Assembly (NCBI RefSeq): GCF_028858725.1
Contig: NC_084771.1
Coordinates: forward strand, 2,384,915 to 2,448,914
Origin: Colius striatus
Taxonomy: Eukaryota; Chordata; Aves; Coliiformes; Coliidae
Reading direction: 5' to 3'
Length of the DNA stretch: 64,000 nt
Shown here: piece after piece, positions 11,450 to 20,813 of the stretch
Position numbering within the stretch: the stretch's first letter is position 1
Layout: each line of letters starts with the position of its first letter
Translations under genes and position numbers: made by a program
The notes under the pieces: generated by a model
Databases searched by the model: none
Seen by the model: the letters and a program-made list of their open reading frames with translations, nothing else
Told to the model about the DNA's origin: nothing

Positions 11450-12136
11450 TCAGCGCCGGGCGGCACCGGGCTGGCTTTCAGTGGCCACAGGCTGTGTTTC
11501 CATGGTCTCTTGTCGCTCCAGTTTCTTTAATACTTCCTGCAGGAACCTGTCCGTTCCCTTGTCTGTCTCCTTCAGCCTCGGTGCAACAGTCAACGCCTGG
11601 GCTGCAGCCATGGCCACACGCTGTTCTGCTTGCATTTCTTTTAAAGTATTTATCACGTCTCTCCAAACGAGACCTAAATTTTTACTGATCTTACTATTGT
11701 CCTTATCACCACTAATAGTGGCTTCCCAGAGAAGGTTTCCAATTTCTCGCCACTCACCAGAAAAGGGAGGTGAGACATAATTAGTCCTGATACCAAACAG
11801 TCCAGCTGTTGGCTCGGCTACAGTCTCGGGCATATCAAGCCGCTGAGTTACAGCAGCGGTCAAATCCTTTTCCAACTTATACTTTTTCAAACAGTTAATT
11901 ACTTCGCTCCACGGTTTCATCAGTTTCCGAGCAGTTTTCTCTTCATCTATAACCAAGTCCCAAAGATAAGTCCCATATGCTCTCCACTCCTTCTCATCAA
12001 AATATTTCTCAGAGTCTTTAAAAAAGCCTTTACAATTACCATGTACAAGTAGACCAGACAAATCGGTCAGTTTAAAGTCCACCCCCTGCTTTTCTAACAA
12101 GCGATGTAAAAGTGAGAGTGCTGCCTCCTTTTCCAT
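11450..12136 (-). CDS. ERV gag, matrix-domain-only ORF (left)
   Basis: 228 codons from the ATG at 12,136. The first 100 or so residues resemble the betaretroviral matrix fold (Gag p10 family): an N-terminal helix, a KEWRAYGTYLWD-type helix and a WSEVINCLKKY helix. The rest is helical, then lysine/glutamate-rich. There is no major homology region and no CCHC zinc knuckle, so the product would be a truncated Gag. The frame is open in both arms. A run of A and CAA repeats on the coding strand follows the stop, and a GC-rich, proline-coding leader-like stretch follows to about 10,940. Confidence 0.7.
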   Translation of the reverse strand: MEKEAALSLLHRLLEKQGVDFKLTDLSGLLVHGNCKGFFKDSEKYFDEKEWRAYGTYLWDLVIDEEKTARKLMKPWSEVINCLKKYKLEKDLTAAVTQRLDMPETVAEPTAGLFGIRTNYVSPPFSGEWREIGNLLWEATISGDKDNSKISKNLGLVWRDVINTLKEMQAEQRVAMAAAQALTVAPRLKETDKGTDRFLQEVLKKLERQETMETQPVATESQPGAARR

Positions 12137-12299
12137 GTTGTCGGATCCTCGTCTCACCGCAACCTGTAGTCACTCCCCCGGGTACAGCAACCTCTGCTTG
12201 GGATCCGGCAGGCTTCCTCTGACGACTGCCTCTGCCTCTGGATTTTCAAGTCTCAGCTCCCCGCAGGCAGGCTCTTTACCCAGTAACACCCAGTGAAAG

Positions 12300-12317
12300 G
12301 TCCCTGTTCGGGCGCCA
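12300..12317 (-). other. ERV primer-binding site (left)
   Basis: 18 nt immediately inside the 5' LTR (two bases from its CA end) matching the complement of the tRNA-Lys3 3' end, as I know it from lentiviruses and MMTV. Right-arm copy at 31,884-31,901. Confidence 0.85.
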
Positions 12318-12319
12318 TA

Positions 12320-13067
12320 TGCCGCGAAGTTTTCGGCTCTTGGCCTGAAAAACCCAGGCTCGAAGCCTGAAACCCAGGCACGAAGCCTGAAACCCAGGCA
12401 CGAAGCCTGAAACCCAGGCACAGAGGCCTGAAACCCAGGCACAAAGCCTGAAACCCAGGCACAGAGGCCTGAAACCCAGGCACAAAGCCTGAAACCCAGG
12501 CACGAAGGCCTGAAACCCAGGCACGAAGCCTGAAACCCAGGCACGAAGGCCTGAAACCAGACGCTAAGTCTGAAAAACCCAGGCTCGAAGCCTACTTCAT
12601 GCGGCGATCAACCCAGGGTCCTATTCTCAGCTGGGTGGGAAGAAATCAGTCCTACTCAATGTGAGTGATAGCAGAAATCTTCTTCTTGATTGAGAGCAGG
12701 CTCTAACTTATATACACAGCAGCTTCAAAACTAGCTCAGCAACAGCAGCTAATAGATTACATTCTTGTGTTCATCCTACTTGCGGTTTCAGCGATAAGCA
12801 AGCTCCCTCACATTTTCCCATCTTGTTTTTCCCCCGTAGTTGTTTTCCACCTTGGGCTGTTACCTCGTTAGCTGAAAACAGCCCGACCTTGAAGGAACAG
12901 AAAGCGGCCTGCTGTCTGCGTGACAGCAACTGCTTTAACCATGGCTCTGACTCTGGTCTTGATTGTGCATTAAATTCATATAACTAGAACTCAGATTGCC
13001 TTGCCCCATCAGGCCTAACATTATACTCTGGGATCCATGTCCATTCTCCCTTAACCACTCCTCAACA
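12320..13067 (-). repeat. 5' LTR of the left ERV
   Basis: 748 bp. The polyadenylation signal reads AATCAA instead of AATAAA. The U5 tandem array is at about 12,345-12,593. It ends about 220 bp upstream of the gene A ATG and points away from gene A. Confidence 0.9.
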
Positions 13068-13193
13068 CCCCCCATGATGCCATCCCACTTCCCGTGCCCC
13101 CCATGATTACATCCCCCTTCCCGTGCCCCACATGATGCCATCCCCCCTTCCCGTGCCCCCCATGATGCCATCCCCCCTTCCCGTGCCCCACAC
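13068..13193. repeat. Minisatellite, inner half (left arm)
   Basis: Continuation of the 27-30 bp array split by the retrovirus. It directly precedes the gene A promoter. Confidence 0.85.
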
Positions 13194-13222
13194 TGGGTGG
13201 CAGCTCAGAACGGGGCCCTTTG

Positions 13223-13230
13223 TGACGTCA
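13223..13230. promoter_or_regulatory. CRE palindrome upstream of gene A (left)
   Basis: Perfect TGACGTCA, 62 bp before the ATG. The same site at the same distance precedes the right-arm copy (30,973-30,980) and the orphan first exon (59,945-59,952). CREB/ATF/CREM factors bind this sequence; CREM drives many spermatid genes. Confidence 0.65.
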
Positions 13231-13291
13231 CCCTCAGCGCAGGGCCTTTGGCAGCAGCCGCCTGCCCCAGCCAGTGTCTGTTGAGACAGCC

Positions 13292-16200
13292 ATGGGGCAG
13301 GTCAGGAGCAGGGAGCTGAGGAGCGCCCTGAGCCAGCGCAGCTTCTCTTTGACACAGTCCCTGACAAGCTCCGAGAGACGAGGCGCCTTGCAAAGGCTTC
13401 GCCATTCCCGCCCTGACCGCATTCGTGTGCCCTCCCCGAGCGTGCCGACAGTCGCCAGCTCCTCGAAGGGAGCTGGGAAGGAGGATGGGGCTCCCGGCGC
13501 TACGAAAAAGAAACTCAAGCACCGCGTGACATGGGACGAAACCCTGGTGTATGCGATGGGTTCTGACTCATCGGAAGATGGTGAGTGAGGGGCTCCAGCA
13601 TCGCAAGGTTGTTGTGGATTGAGACAAGGGCAGGGAGGGCTCGCTGTCAGTTAGGGTTAAAGGGTAAGACAGACTCCAGCACTCGACTGAGAGAGGAAAG
13701 CAGGAAAGTTTATCCTACAAGAAACAGAATGGAATTAAAGCAAAAAGGGAGTAGGATGATGAGAAAATCACAACCAGCACTTTAAGATCTCCCTCCCCCA
13801 TCCCTCCTTTCTTCCTGGGCCCAGCTCACTGCTCCCCATATCTCTACCTCCTCCCCCCTCAGCGGCTCAGGGAGGCAGGGACTGGGGGATGTGGTCAGTC
13901 TCTCACAGATGGGCTCTGCCACTTCTCTCTGCTCAGATGAGGACAACTCCTGGCATCCTTCCCCTGCTCCAACACGGGGTTCCTCCCCTGGGACACAGTC
14001 CTGAACCAACTTCTCTGGTGGGGGTTGTTCCCAGCAGCTGCGGCTTCCGCCCATACAGGGTCCCTCACACGGGGGACAGTCCTTGGGGAATATCTCAGGC
14101 GTGGATTCTTCACCACGGTTGCAGTTTCTGCAGTTGCAGGGTCCCTCTCTCGGGACAAGGCCTCTTCTGGGCATAAGTTGAATGAGTTTTTTGGCTTGGG
14201 TTCCTCCCAACAGTTACAGCTGCGGATTTTGGGTCCCTTCCTTGGGACACGGCCTCCTCCTCTCTTTCATCACTGACCTTGGAGTCCACGTGGTTGTTAC
14301 TCTCGCTGTTCCCACTCCTTGCACCACCACCAGCCCGAAGGAAAAGAAAAGGCAGAGAAGGAAGAAGATGGAGGAAGATGGAGGAAGAAACCTCCTCTTC
14401 CGGCTTCTTCTTCAAAAGTGATGGTGGAGGTGGCTCATTGGCTCAGCCCCGGCAGTAGGTCTGGCTCAGAGCTGGGGAGAGTTGCGAGCAACTTCTCACA
14501 GGAGCCATCTTTACAGCCCCTTCCCCCTTACGAGAAGAAGCTATCATGCCAAACCACGACACCCAGGGAGGCTGTGCCCAGGAAGGGGGCATGGGGACAA
14601 AGGGCAGAGCTCCTTCCTCTGCCCACTCCTGCCCGCAGCTCTGCTCTACAGCCCTCCCTGCTCTTCCTCCTCTGCTAGGTCCTGTATCACATTTGCAGAA
14701 GAGAAGGTCCGTCTTGGTGGCCATCGAAGCCATGCAGGACACCAGCAGGAAAGACAAGCAGTGGGCCAGGAGGGTGCTGAACGAGGCCATGAGCGAGCCT
14801 GACCCCTGGATGGGCGATGTAAGTAGCCTCTGGCTGAGCTGCCCTGCCCTCGAGGCCTTTGCTCCTGCTTTTGCCTTGCCTTGCCTCTCCGAGAGGGGTG
14901 GGAAGGGGCAGCTGAGGAAAGGGCCGCGCTCCAGACAGTCCGTGTCCCCTCCAGGTGTCAGACGTCGTCAGCTCCATCCACAAGAGCTTGGAGAACACCA
15001 GCAAACTGGCAGCCCGGCGGAGCCTGATGGGCCTGATTGTCCCGCTGGCCCACAGCAACCCCATGGCGCTGGTTGACAGCATGTCCAGCCAAATCCCACT
15101 GTCTGACAGGTATCAGCCCCCCCAGCCCCGAGGAGCAGGGCCCACCGCCCCTGCACACTTGCCAGCCACCACGCTCCTCCCTGCCCCACGGGGAACCCCC
15201 TCCCCTCAGCCTTCTCCTGCTTGCCCACGGGCCAGGGGCCTTGGGCAGGGCCAGGGCTGCGTGACAGCCCCGCTGACCAAATGCTCTGGACTTGGCAGCG
15301 CCGGCCTGGCCATGTGGGAGACGCTGCTGCTCCAGGACGTGGCACTGCCGGACTTCTTCCACAAGCTGCTGGATGTCGCTGACGATTGGAACCGGCAGCT
15401 GGGCCCTGAGGAGCAGCAGACCAAGGACGTGAAGCAGATGGTAAGGAACCAGGCCTGGCTGAGGACAAGAGGCTGCTGATGGTCAGAGGGCAGGAGGAGT
15501 GGGCAAAGCTGCCGTGCGGTCCTGCGCGGGCAGGGCTGCCCCGGGACCCTGCTCCGAGCTGCCCGTGGGAAGCAGGAGCCCCACAGGCTCTGCCCCTCTC
15601 TCACCACTTTGTCTCTTTGTCTCAGGTGCAAGAGTTCGACGCTGAAGGGAAGAGCACTGACCTCCTGCAGCTGCTCCAGAAGTACCTGAGGAGCCCAGAG
15701 ATGAGGGAGAACCGCGTGTTGGTGCTCGCGGGTCTCCGCGCCCTCTCACGGAGACATCAGACGGTGAGCGAGGTGTCGAGTGGAGCCACGTTGGCCCACA
15801 CGGAGGTTTAGCCCTGGCTGGGGGTCAGGAGGCGGGGGGACGGCTCCAAGCGCCCTTCCTGCCGTGGAGGGGGCTGGTGGGTGCCTGGGGAGCTTTCCAG
15901 GGTCAGGGTTCCCCAGCCATCTGCCCCGCTGGGGTGGTTGGACAAAGCAGCGGCTGAGCAGCGCACAGGGAGTCTCTGCTGCCCTCCCCTGGCCCTGCTC
16001 CTCTGCCTGCCACGGCCACCACCAGCCAGGAGCCCGCTGCAGCGACTCCTGTGCCGGGAGCCGGGGGGAGCCTGGTGCTCAGCGGCCAGAGCACGTTGGC
16101 CAGGGTGGGTGGTCTTTGCCCCGCCTCACAGGAAATCTCTGCTTCACCCAGGCAAAAGAAATGGTGTTCCTGCTGCCAGATATTGCAGAGACGCTGCAGG

Positions 16201-18231
16201 ATGCCAACATGGAGGTGAGGGCTCGGGCCCTGGCTGTCCTGCAGAACGTGATGTTTCACCTGGAGGGACAGCTCGCCAGCTGCATCGCCGTCCAGCTCTT
16301 GGAGCCGCTGCTGCCGCTCTTTGACGACGTAAGGCCTCTGTGGGAGCTGAGCCCAGAGCATCTCCCCTCCCATCGGCCTCCCTCGTGCTTCTGCTCATCC
16401 TGCCCTGCCCTCCTCTCTGCCAGGAGTGCCTCCAGCTGCGGCAGCTCTCCATCAGCTTCTTCCAAGAGCTGGTGGGGACTGTGGAGCGCCAGGACATGAA
16501 GAAGATGAAGAGCCATTTGAGGAGGGCGCTGGTCCCGCTCTACTTCCGCAGCAGCGACCATTGTGAGAGCGTGGCCGAGGTACAGATTGCAAAGCGGGCC
16601 GGCGATGCGGGGAAGGGGGAGAAGAGACCCCGGGGGTGGCCGAGGCTCATGGGTGGGGGCTGCTGGCAGCTGGCACGGACGTTGCCCACCCTGCCTGCCC
16701 TGGCGCAGCAGCTCTCAGCAGCCACTGCCCGTGGCCACCCGGGGCCTGAATGCACCCCATGGGCTTTCCTGATTTCCCCAGGGGTGCGGCCGGTGGGGTC
16801 CATCTGCCCAGAGCAGCCCAGGCCTTTAGTGGCCTAAAGGCCCCTGGACGTGCCCCTGGCAGGTGCCGCTGGCTCCGGCCCGCCCCAGTGTCTCTGGGAC
16901 GGCCCCTCAGCTCTCCGGGATCTCGCTGCTGCTGGCCGGCAGCACCAGGCAGCTGCGGTGCTGGCTGCCCCATGTCCCTGCCCCGGGCACTGCCCCCCGC
17001 TCGGGCTCTGCCTCTCCCCATACGGGGCTGGGAACAGCAGGCCGCCTGGCCAAGAGGAGCGGGACGCCGGCTCTCCTTCCCCAAGCCGTGATGCCAGTTC
17101 CCATCCTCTGCTGCTCTGCAGGTGGCTCAGCACACCCTCCTGGCTGTGATGGACGTCCTGCGGTGCAAAAAGCCCACGCGCTTCATCGGCTCCGAGGACT
17201 CGTGGAGGATCCCAGAGTGCCTGGTGAGGACAAAGGCCCGGGCCCGCAGCCTGGAGCCCTCCAGCACAGAGGCCCCAGGGGCTCTTCTCCAGCCACGCTC
17301 CCCTCCCCACCCCGCAGGCCGCTGGAGGAGACCCCAGTCCTTTTGGCAGCCCGGACAGATGGGCAGAGGGGTCTTGGCACCCCAGAGCCGCCTCTGCCTG
17401 CGGCTCCGTACCTCGGCCCCACAGGCCTCTGCTGGGGAGATGGCCGTGCCCGGGCTGGGAAGGGGATCAGCGGGAGAAGGGACTGCTCTGGCCGGCAGTG
17501 GAGGGTCCATCCCAGCCTCTTACTCTCTCCAGGTGAGGAAGGACAGGCGAAGAGCTGACATGTACCTGCAGCAGAGCCTGCGGTACCTCCAGGACTCGCA
17601 GGGCAGCGTGCGAGCGGCGGCCATCAGGTTTGTGGGTGAGTTGCAGCCCCCAGAGCCCCTCTCCTGGCAGCCCGGCCCCGCTGCTGCCGGCAGCGAGGGG
17701 CAGCTGGGGACGTGCTGGGCGGCAGCAGCTCTGACAGGGCTCTCTGCTCAGGGGTTGCTGCGCGATTCTCCAGGGACAGGAGCGAGGAGAGGCTGAGAGA
17801 GATCCACTGCGGTGAGTACGGCTGGGGCTGGGACGGCCCTTCCTTGCTCTGCCCCAGGGAAACGCTGGCAGGGCAGAGGAGAGGCTTGGGAGCTCTGAGG
17901 CCTTCCTGAGCAGCAGCTCCCAGCACATGCCCTGGTGCCACGTGCTCCTGCTGCCAGGGCGAGAGCCGCGTGGGGCCGGCAGGGTCTGGAGGGGCTGCCC
18001 GGGGCGGCCATACACAAGCCACGGGGGTTCATCCCGGCCCTTTCTCCTTCTGCCACAGCCCTCCAGGCCCTGCAGACAGACCCCGAGCCCTCCATCTGCT
18101 GCCTGGCCACTCAGACCCGCTGGATCCTGCCGTCTGCAAGGCAGCAGCGCTCGCTGCGGAGCTTGTTTGCCAAGTGCTGCTGGCGCTTCCAAGCCAAGCG
18201 CCGGTACGTCTCTGCTGGGGAAAGTGACTGA
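13292..18231 (+). CDS. MROH-like gene A, left arm, 11 exons
   Basis: Complete model by splice sites and phase: 13292-13580, 14679-14818, 14955-15109, 15299-15440, 15626-15763, 16152-16328, 16424-16579, 17122-17223, 17533-17635, 17752-17811, 18059-18231 (TGA). The sum is 1,635 nt, or 544 residues, with no internal stop. Exon 1 is basic and low complexity, ending in an acidic SDSSEDG. The rest is HEAT-like helices (DVVSSIHKSLENTSKLA, LLPDIAETLQDANMEVRARA, LRYLQDSQGSVRAAAIRFVG), matching the maestro heat-like family, here a short member. Family function is poorly known; some members are testis-expressed. Exon sizes 6-9 equal gene B exons, so A and B are tandem paralogs. Intron 1 carries a solo LTR and another LTR begins 6 bp past the stop. 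Confidence 0.75.
13610..14561 (-). mobile_element. Solo LTR in gene A intron 1 (left)
   Basis: About 950 bp from a TGTCGTGGTTTGGC start (reverse strand, 14,561) to a CCACAACA end at 13,610. It contains internal imprecise repeats with cysteine/proline-coding character that create long spurious reading frames. No clear target-site duplication was seen. Right-arm copy at 29,646-30,593. Confidence 0.7.
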
Positions 18232-18237
18232 GTTTGA

Positions 18238-18753
18238 TGTTTTGTGGTCAGGGTTTGACATGACAGCCGTTTCTGGGAAGGGGGAAGGGGCTGTAAAGAT
18301 GGCTCCTGTAAGAAGTCGCTGGAAACCCTGCCCAGCTCTGAGCCAGCCCCACTGCTGGGGCTGAGCCAATGAGCCGCCTCCACCATCACTTTTGGAGAAG
18401 CTGGAAAATGACGGTTCTTCCTGTTTCTTCCTCCTCCTGTCCCTCCTTCTTCTCTGTCTGCTGGCGATGCAAGGAGTGGGAAGAGTGAGAGAAACAACCA
18501 CGCGGACTCCAAGGTCAGTGAGGAAAGAGAGGAGGTGTGAAGAATCCACGCCAGAGATGTTCCCCAAGGACTGTGTCCCGTGGTTGTCATTTTCTCATCA
18601 TCCTACTCCCTTTTTGCTTTTGTTCCGTTCTGTTTCATGTTGGTAGCAGAATAAACTTTCCTCCTTTCCTCTCTCAGTCGAGCACTGGAGCCTGTTTTGC
18701 CGGGAACCGTAACGGGCAGCCAGCCCTCCCTGCCCTTGTCTCCATCCACAACA
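18238..18753 (+). mobile_element. LTR directly after gene A (left)
   Basis: Same LTR family as in intron 1, plus orientation, from TGTTTTGTGG to CCACAACA. It carries AATAAA at 18,650-18,655, which could end the gene A transcript. Mirror at 25,454-25,969. Confidence 0.7.
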
Positions 18754-18754
18754 A

Positions 18755-18880
18755 CCTTGCTTCTCTTCCTCCTCCCTTTTCTCTGGGGCCTCTGCCATCC
18801 TGACGAGGGTGGGGGTGGATGGGGGCACCGAGCGAGAGGCTGTCGTGGTGCCTCTGTGCTGGCTGGGCCAAACCACGACA
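18755..18880 (-). mobile_element. Truncated LTR of the same family
   Basis: Reverse-strand TGTCGTGGTTTGGCCC start at 18,880; only the first part remains, abutting the previous LTR in inverted orientation. Bases 18,881-19,340 contain nothing recognisable. Mirror at 25,327-25,452. Confidence 0.55.
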
Positions 18881-19339
18881 CCTATGTACTTCGTATTAAA
18901 AACCCCAACCAAGTGCTTCCCGCCTTTGTGTGGAGGACAAGAGCTCTGCTGAAGCCTTTGCAGGACTGGCAGCATCCCTGAGCCCCACAGGAGAACACAT
19001 GCAAGAGATTCTTGGGCCCTGTAGAACATCTCCATGCCCACAAGTGCCCTCAAACGTGATTTGTGACTTCCCAGATGCAGCCCAGCTGGTTGTTGCTTGA
19101 ACAGACAGGAGAACCTGTCCCCTGACACCACTTCCAGACCCTTAGACCAGCCACTTCCAGCCCTGGCCCCCGAGCACAGGCCAGCTGAGAACTGCTCTTT
19201 GAGATGTGACCAGCTTCAGCCTCCTTCAGGGCTCAGTGCCTGTACCAGCGGGATGCTCAGCCCTGCCTGCTCCCTCTCCCAGTGCAGGCCCTGGCAGAGC
19301 CCACAGCAGGGCTGCCTGCAGTCACTCACATGGGGCCTG

Positions 19340-19590
19340 GGCACGGCAGGGAGCTCTTGGGCTCAAAAAACTGTCCTTCAGAAGCTCCCAGCTCTGCTCA
19401 CCTCCTTTGTCCCTCAGGGCAGTTTCCCAGGGGATCTCATCCACTCTCTTAAAGTTCAGGGTCCTGACTCTACCTGGCAAATTTACCGAGGGAGCATCAA
19501 TCCCCTCATCCAGATCATTGAGAAGGGTGTTAAACAGAACAGGGCCCAGCACTGAGCCCTGGGGAACACACTGGTGACCAGCCAACAACT
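19340..19590 (-). repeat. CR1 RT fragment
   Basis: Minus-strand translation contains VPQGSVLGPVLFNTLLNDLD, the CR1 RT core just before its YADD motif. Mirror at 24,617-24,867 (+). Confidence 0.85.
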
Positions 19591-19595
19591 GGGTT

Positions 19596-19925
19596 TTGGA
19601 GGAGAGGAGCCTGAGGGGTGAGCTCAGGAATGGTTACAGATGCATCAAGGGTGGGTGTGAGGAGGCTGGAGCCAGGCTGTGCTCAGGGATGGCCAGTGAC
19701 AGGACAAGGGGCAACAAGCTGGAACTGAAGAGCTTCCAAAGAGACACAAGGACAAAGTTGTTCCCTGTTGAGGTGAGGGAGCACTGGCAGGGGCTGCCCA
19801 GATGGGCTGTGGAGGCTCCTTCTCTGGAGACATTCCAACCCAGCTCGAGGAGTTCCTGAGTGCCCTGCTCTAGGTGGTGCTGCCCTGGCAGGGGGGTTGC
19901 ACTGGCTGAGCTCTGCAGGTTTATT
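19596..19925 (+). repeat. CR1 3' fragment
   Basis: Plus-strand remnant of the ORF2 C-terminus (CIKGGCEEAGARLCSG, then EVREHWQGLPRWAVEAPSLE). Mirror at about 24,282-24,611. Confidence 0.85.
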
Positions 19926-19927
19926 AA

Positions 19928-19953
19928 GGCCAAGAGCCAAAAACTTTGCGGCA
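19928..19953 (+). repeat. 26-bp LTR U5-end remnant
   Basis: GGCCAAGAGCCAAAAACTTT plus GCGGCA matches the final bases of the pol-less ERV's LTR with a few changes. No other LTR sequence flanks it. Mirror at 24,254-24,279. Confidence 0.6.
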
Positions 19954-19954
19954 C

Positions 19955-20565
19955 GTGAGCAGCAACGTGGCCTCGTGGGCAAGAAGCTAATGGCAGCCTG
20001 GGGGCATCCAGCAGAGTGTGGGCAGCAGGGCCAGGGAGCTTCTGCTCCCCCTCTGCTCTGCCACATGTGCTGAGGCCTCAGCTGGAGTCCTGTGCCCAGT
20101 TGTGGGCTCCCCAGCTGCAGAGGGACAGGGAACTGCTGCAGAAAGGCCCCTGCAGGGCCACCCAGATGCTCAGGGGACTGGAGCATCTTCCTTGTGAGGA
20201 AAGGCTGCGGGCCCTGGGGCTGTTCAGGCTGGAGAAGAGGAGACTGAGGGGGCAGCTCATTCATAGCTCCAAATCTCTCACTGGTGGGTGTCAGGAGCTT
20301 GGGGCAGCACTTTCTCTCTGTTGTATCCAGTGGCAGGACAAGGGGTGATGGGATGAAGCTGCAACACAAACAGTTCCATTGAAACACAAGGGAAAACTGT
20401 TTGAGTGTTTGAGTGAGGGAGCCCTGGCCCAGGCTGCCCAGGGAGGGTGTGGAGGCTCCTGCTCTGGAGCTCTTCAAGACTCTCCTGGACACGTTCCTGT
20501 GTGACCTGTTCTCGGTGGGACCTGCCTGACTCTTTACAACCTGTGTGTTTATAGGTGTGCAGTTC
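19955..20565 (+). repeat. CR1 fragment spanning the arm/spacer boundary
   Basis: Plus-strand CR1 ORF2 C-terminus and 3' part. The inverted partner matches only to about 20,205; beyond that the right-arm CR1 is a different copy. The same CR1 lies at 60,890-61,390. Confidence 0.85.
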
Positions 20566-20813
20566 ACCCCCAAGGAAATCTCACTTTCCTTGCTGATGTG
20601 GATTGAAGAGGAGGCAAAAGCTGGCAGTAGCTTTTTTCAGACAGGCCATCACAAGATCAGTTTTGTTCTCAGCTCCAGCACAAAGCTCTTGCCTCATGTG
20701 TCACTGAGAACTGAGACAATGAGATGATTCTTTTCCCCTTGTGGATATCATTTCCTGCCAAATGTTTTCTCCAGTTCAAACCCAACTCTAAAGCTCGTGG
20801 TGAAAAGGAGACA
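20566..20813. other. 5' flank of spacer gene B
   Basis: Non-repetitive sequence shared with 61,396-61,645. No promoter element stands out. Confidence 0.4.

Larger units (their letters stand above)
8400..13067 (-). mobile_element. Pol-less endogenous retrovirus, left arm
   Basis: A provirus bounded by TG...CA LTRs: 3' LTR at 8400-9168 and 5' LTR at 12320-13067. A primer-binding site, a short gag and a broken env lie between them. No capsid, nucleocapsid, protease or pol coding is visible; about 4.7 kb in total. The flanks on both sides are runs of five or six C within the minisatellite, compatible with a short target-site duplication but ambiguous because of the low complexity. The element has mixed affinities: a betaretrovirus-like matrix domain, a lysine-tRNA primer site and an env with a CX6CC motif. 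Confidence 0.9.
1..20205 (+). repeat. Left arm of a giant inverted repeat
   Basis: This stretch is repeated as reverse complement at about 24,002-44,265. Paired landmarks add up to a near-constant sum: 44,266 for positions 1-8,400, 44,201-44,204 inside the retrovirus, 44,203 at gene A exon 1, and 44,207 from 14.5 kb inward. The steps mark small indels between arms; the largest (about 62 bp) lies in the U5 tandem array of one LTR. Base 1 still pairs with base 44,265, so the arm continues beyond the window. Scattered substitutions distinguish the arms, so they are not an identical copy. Confidence 0.95.

Noticed and set aside
13782-14210. Cysteine/proline-rich 142-codon frame as a small gene
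   Set aside because: It lies wholly within the intron-1 LTR and reflects its internal repeats; the frames vary between the arms.
14690-14700. Loss of the gene A exon 2 acceptor in the left arm (CTGTAG changed)
   Set aside because: Using the acceptor CTGCTAG at 14,677-14,678 keeps phase in both arms, so no splice loss is needed.
17467-18567. 366-codon minus-strand open frame (and its twin at 25,640-26,740)
   Set aside because: It runs antisense through the last gene A exons, their introns and the following LTR, has no family resemblance and is rich in Ser/Pro/Arg as expected from GC-rich antisense sequence.
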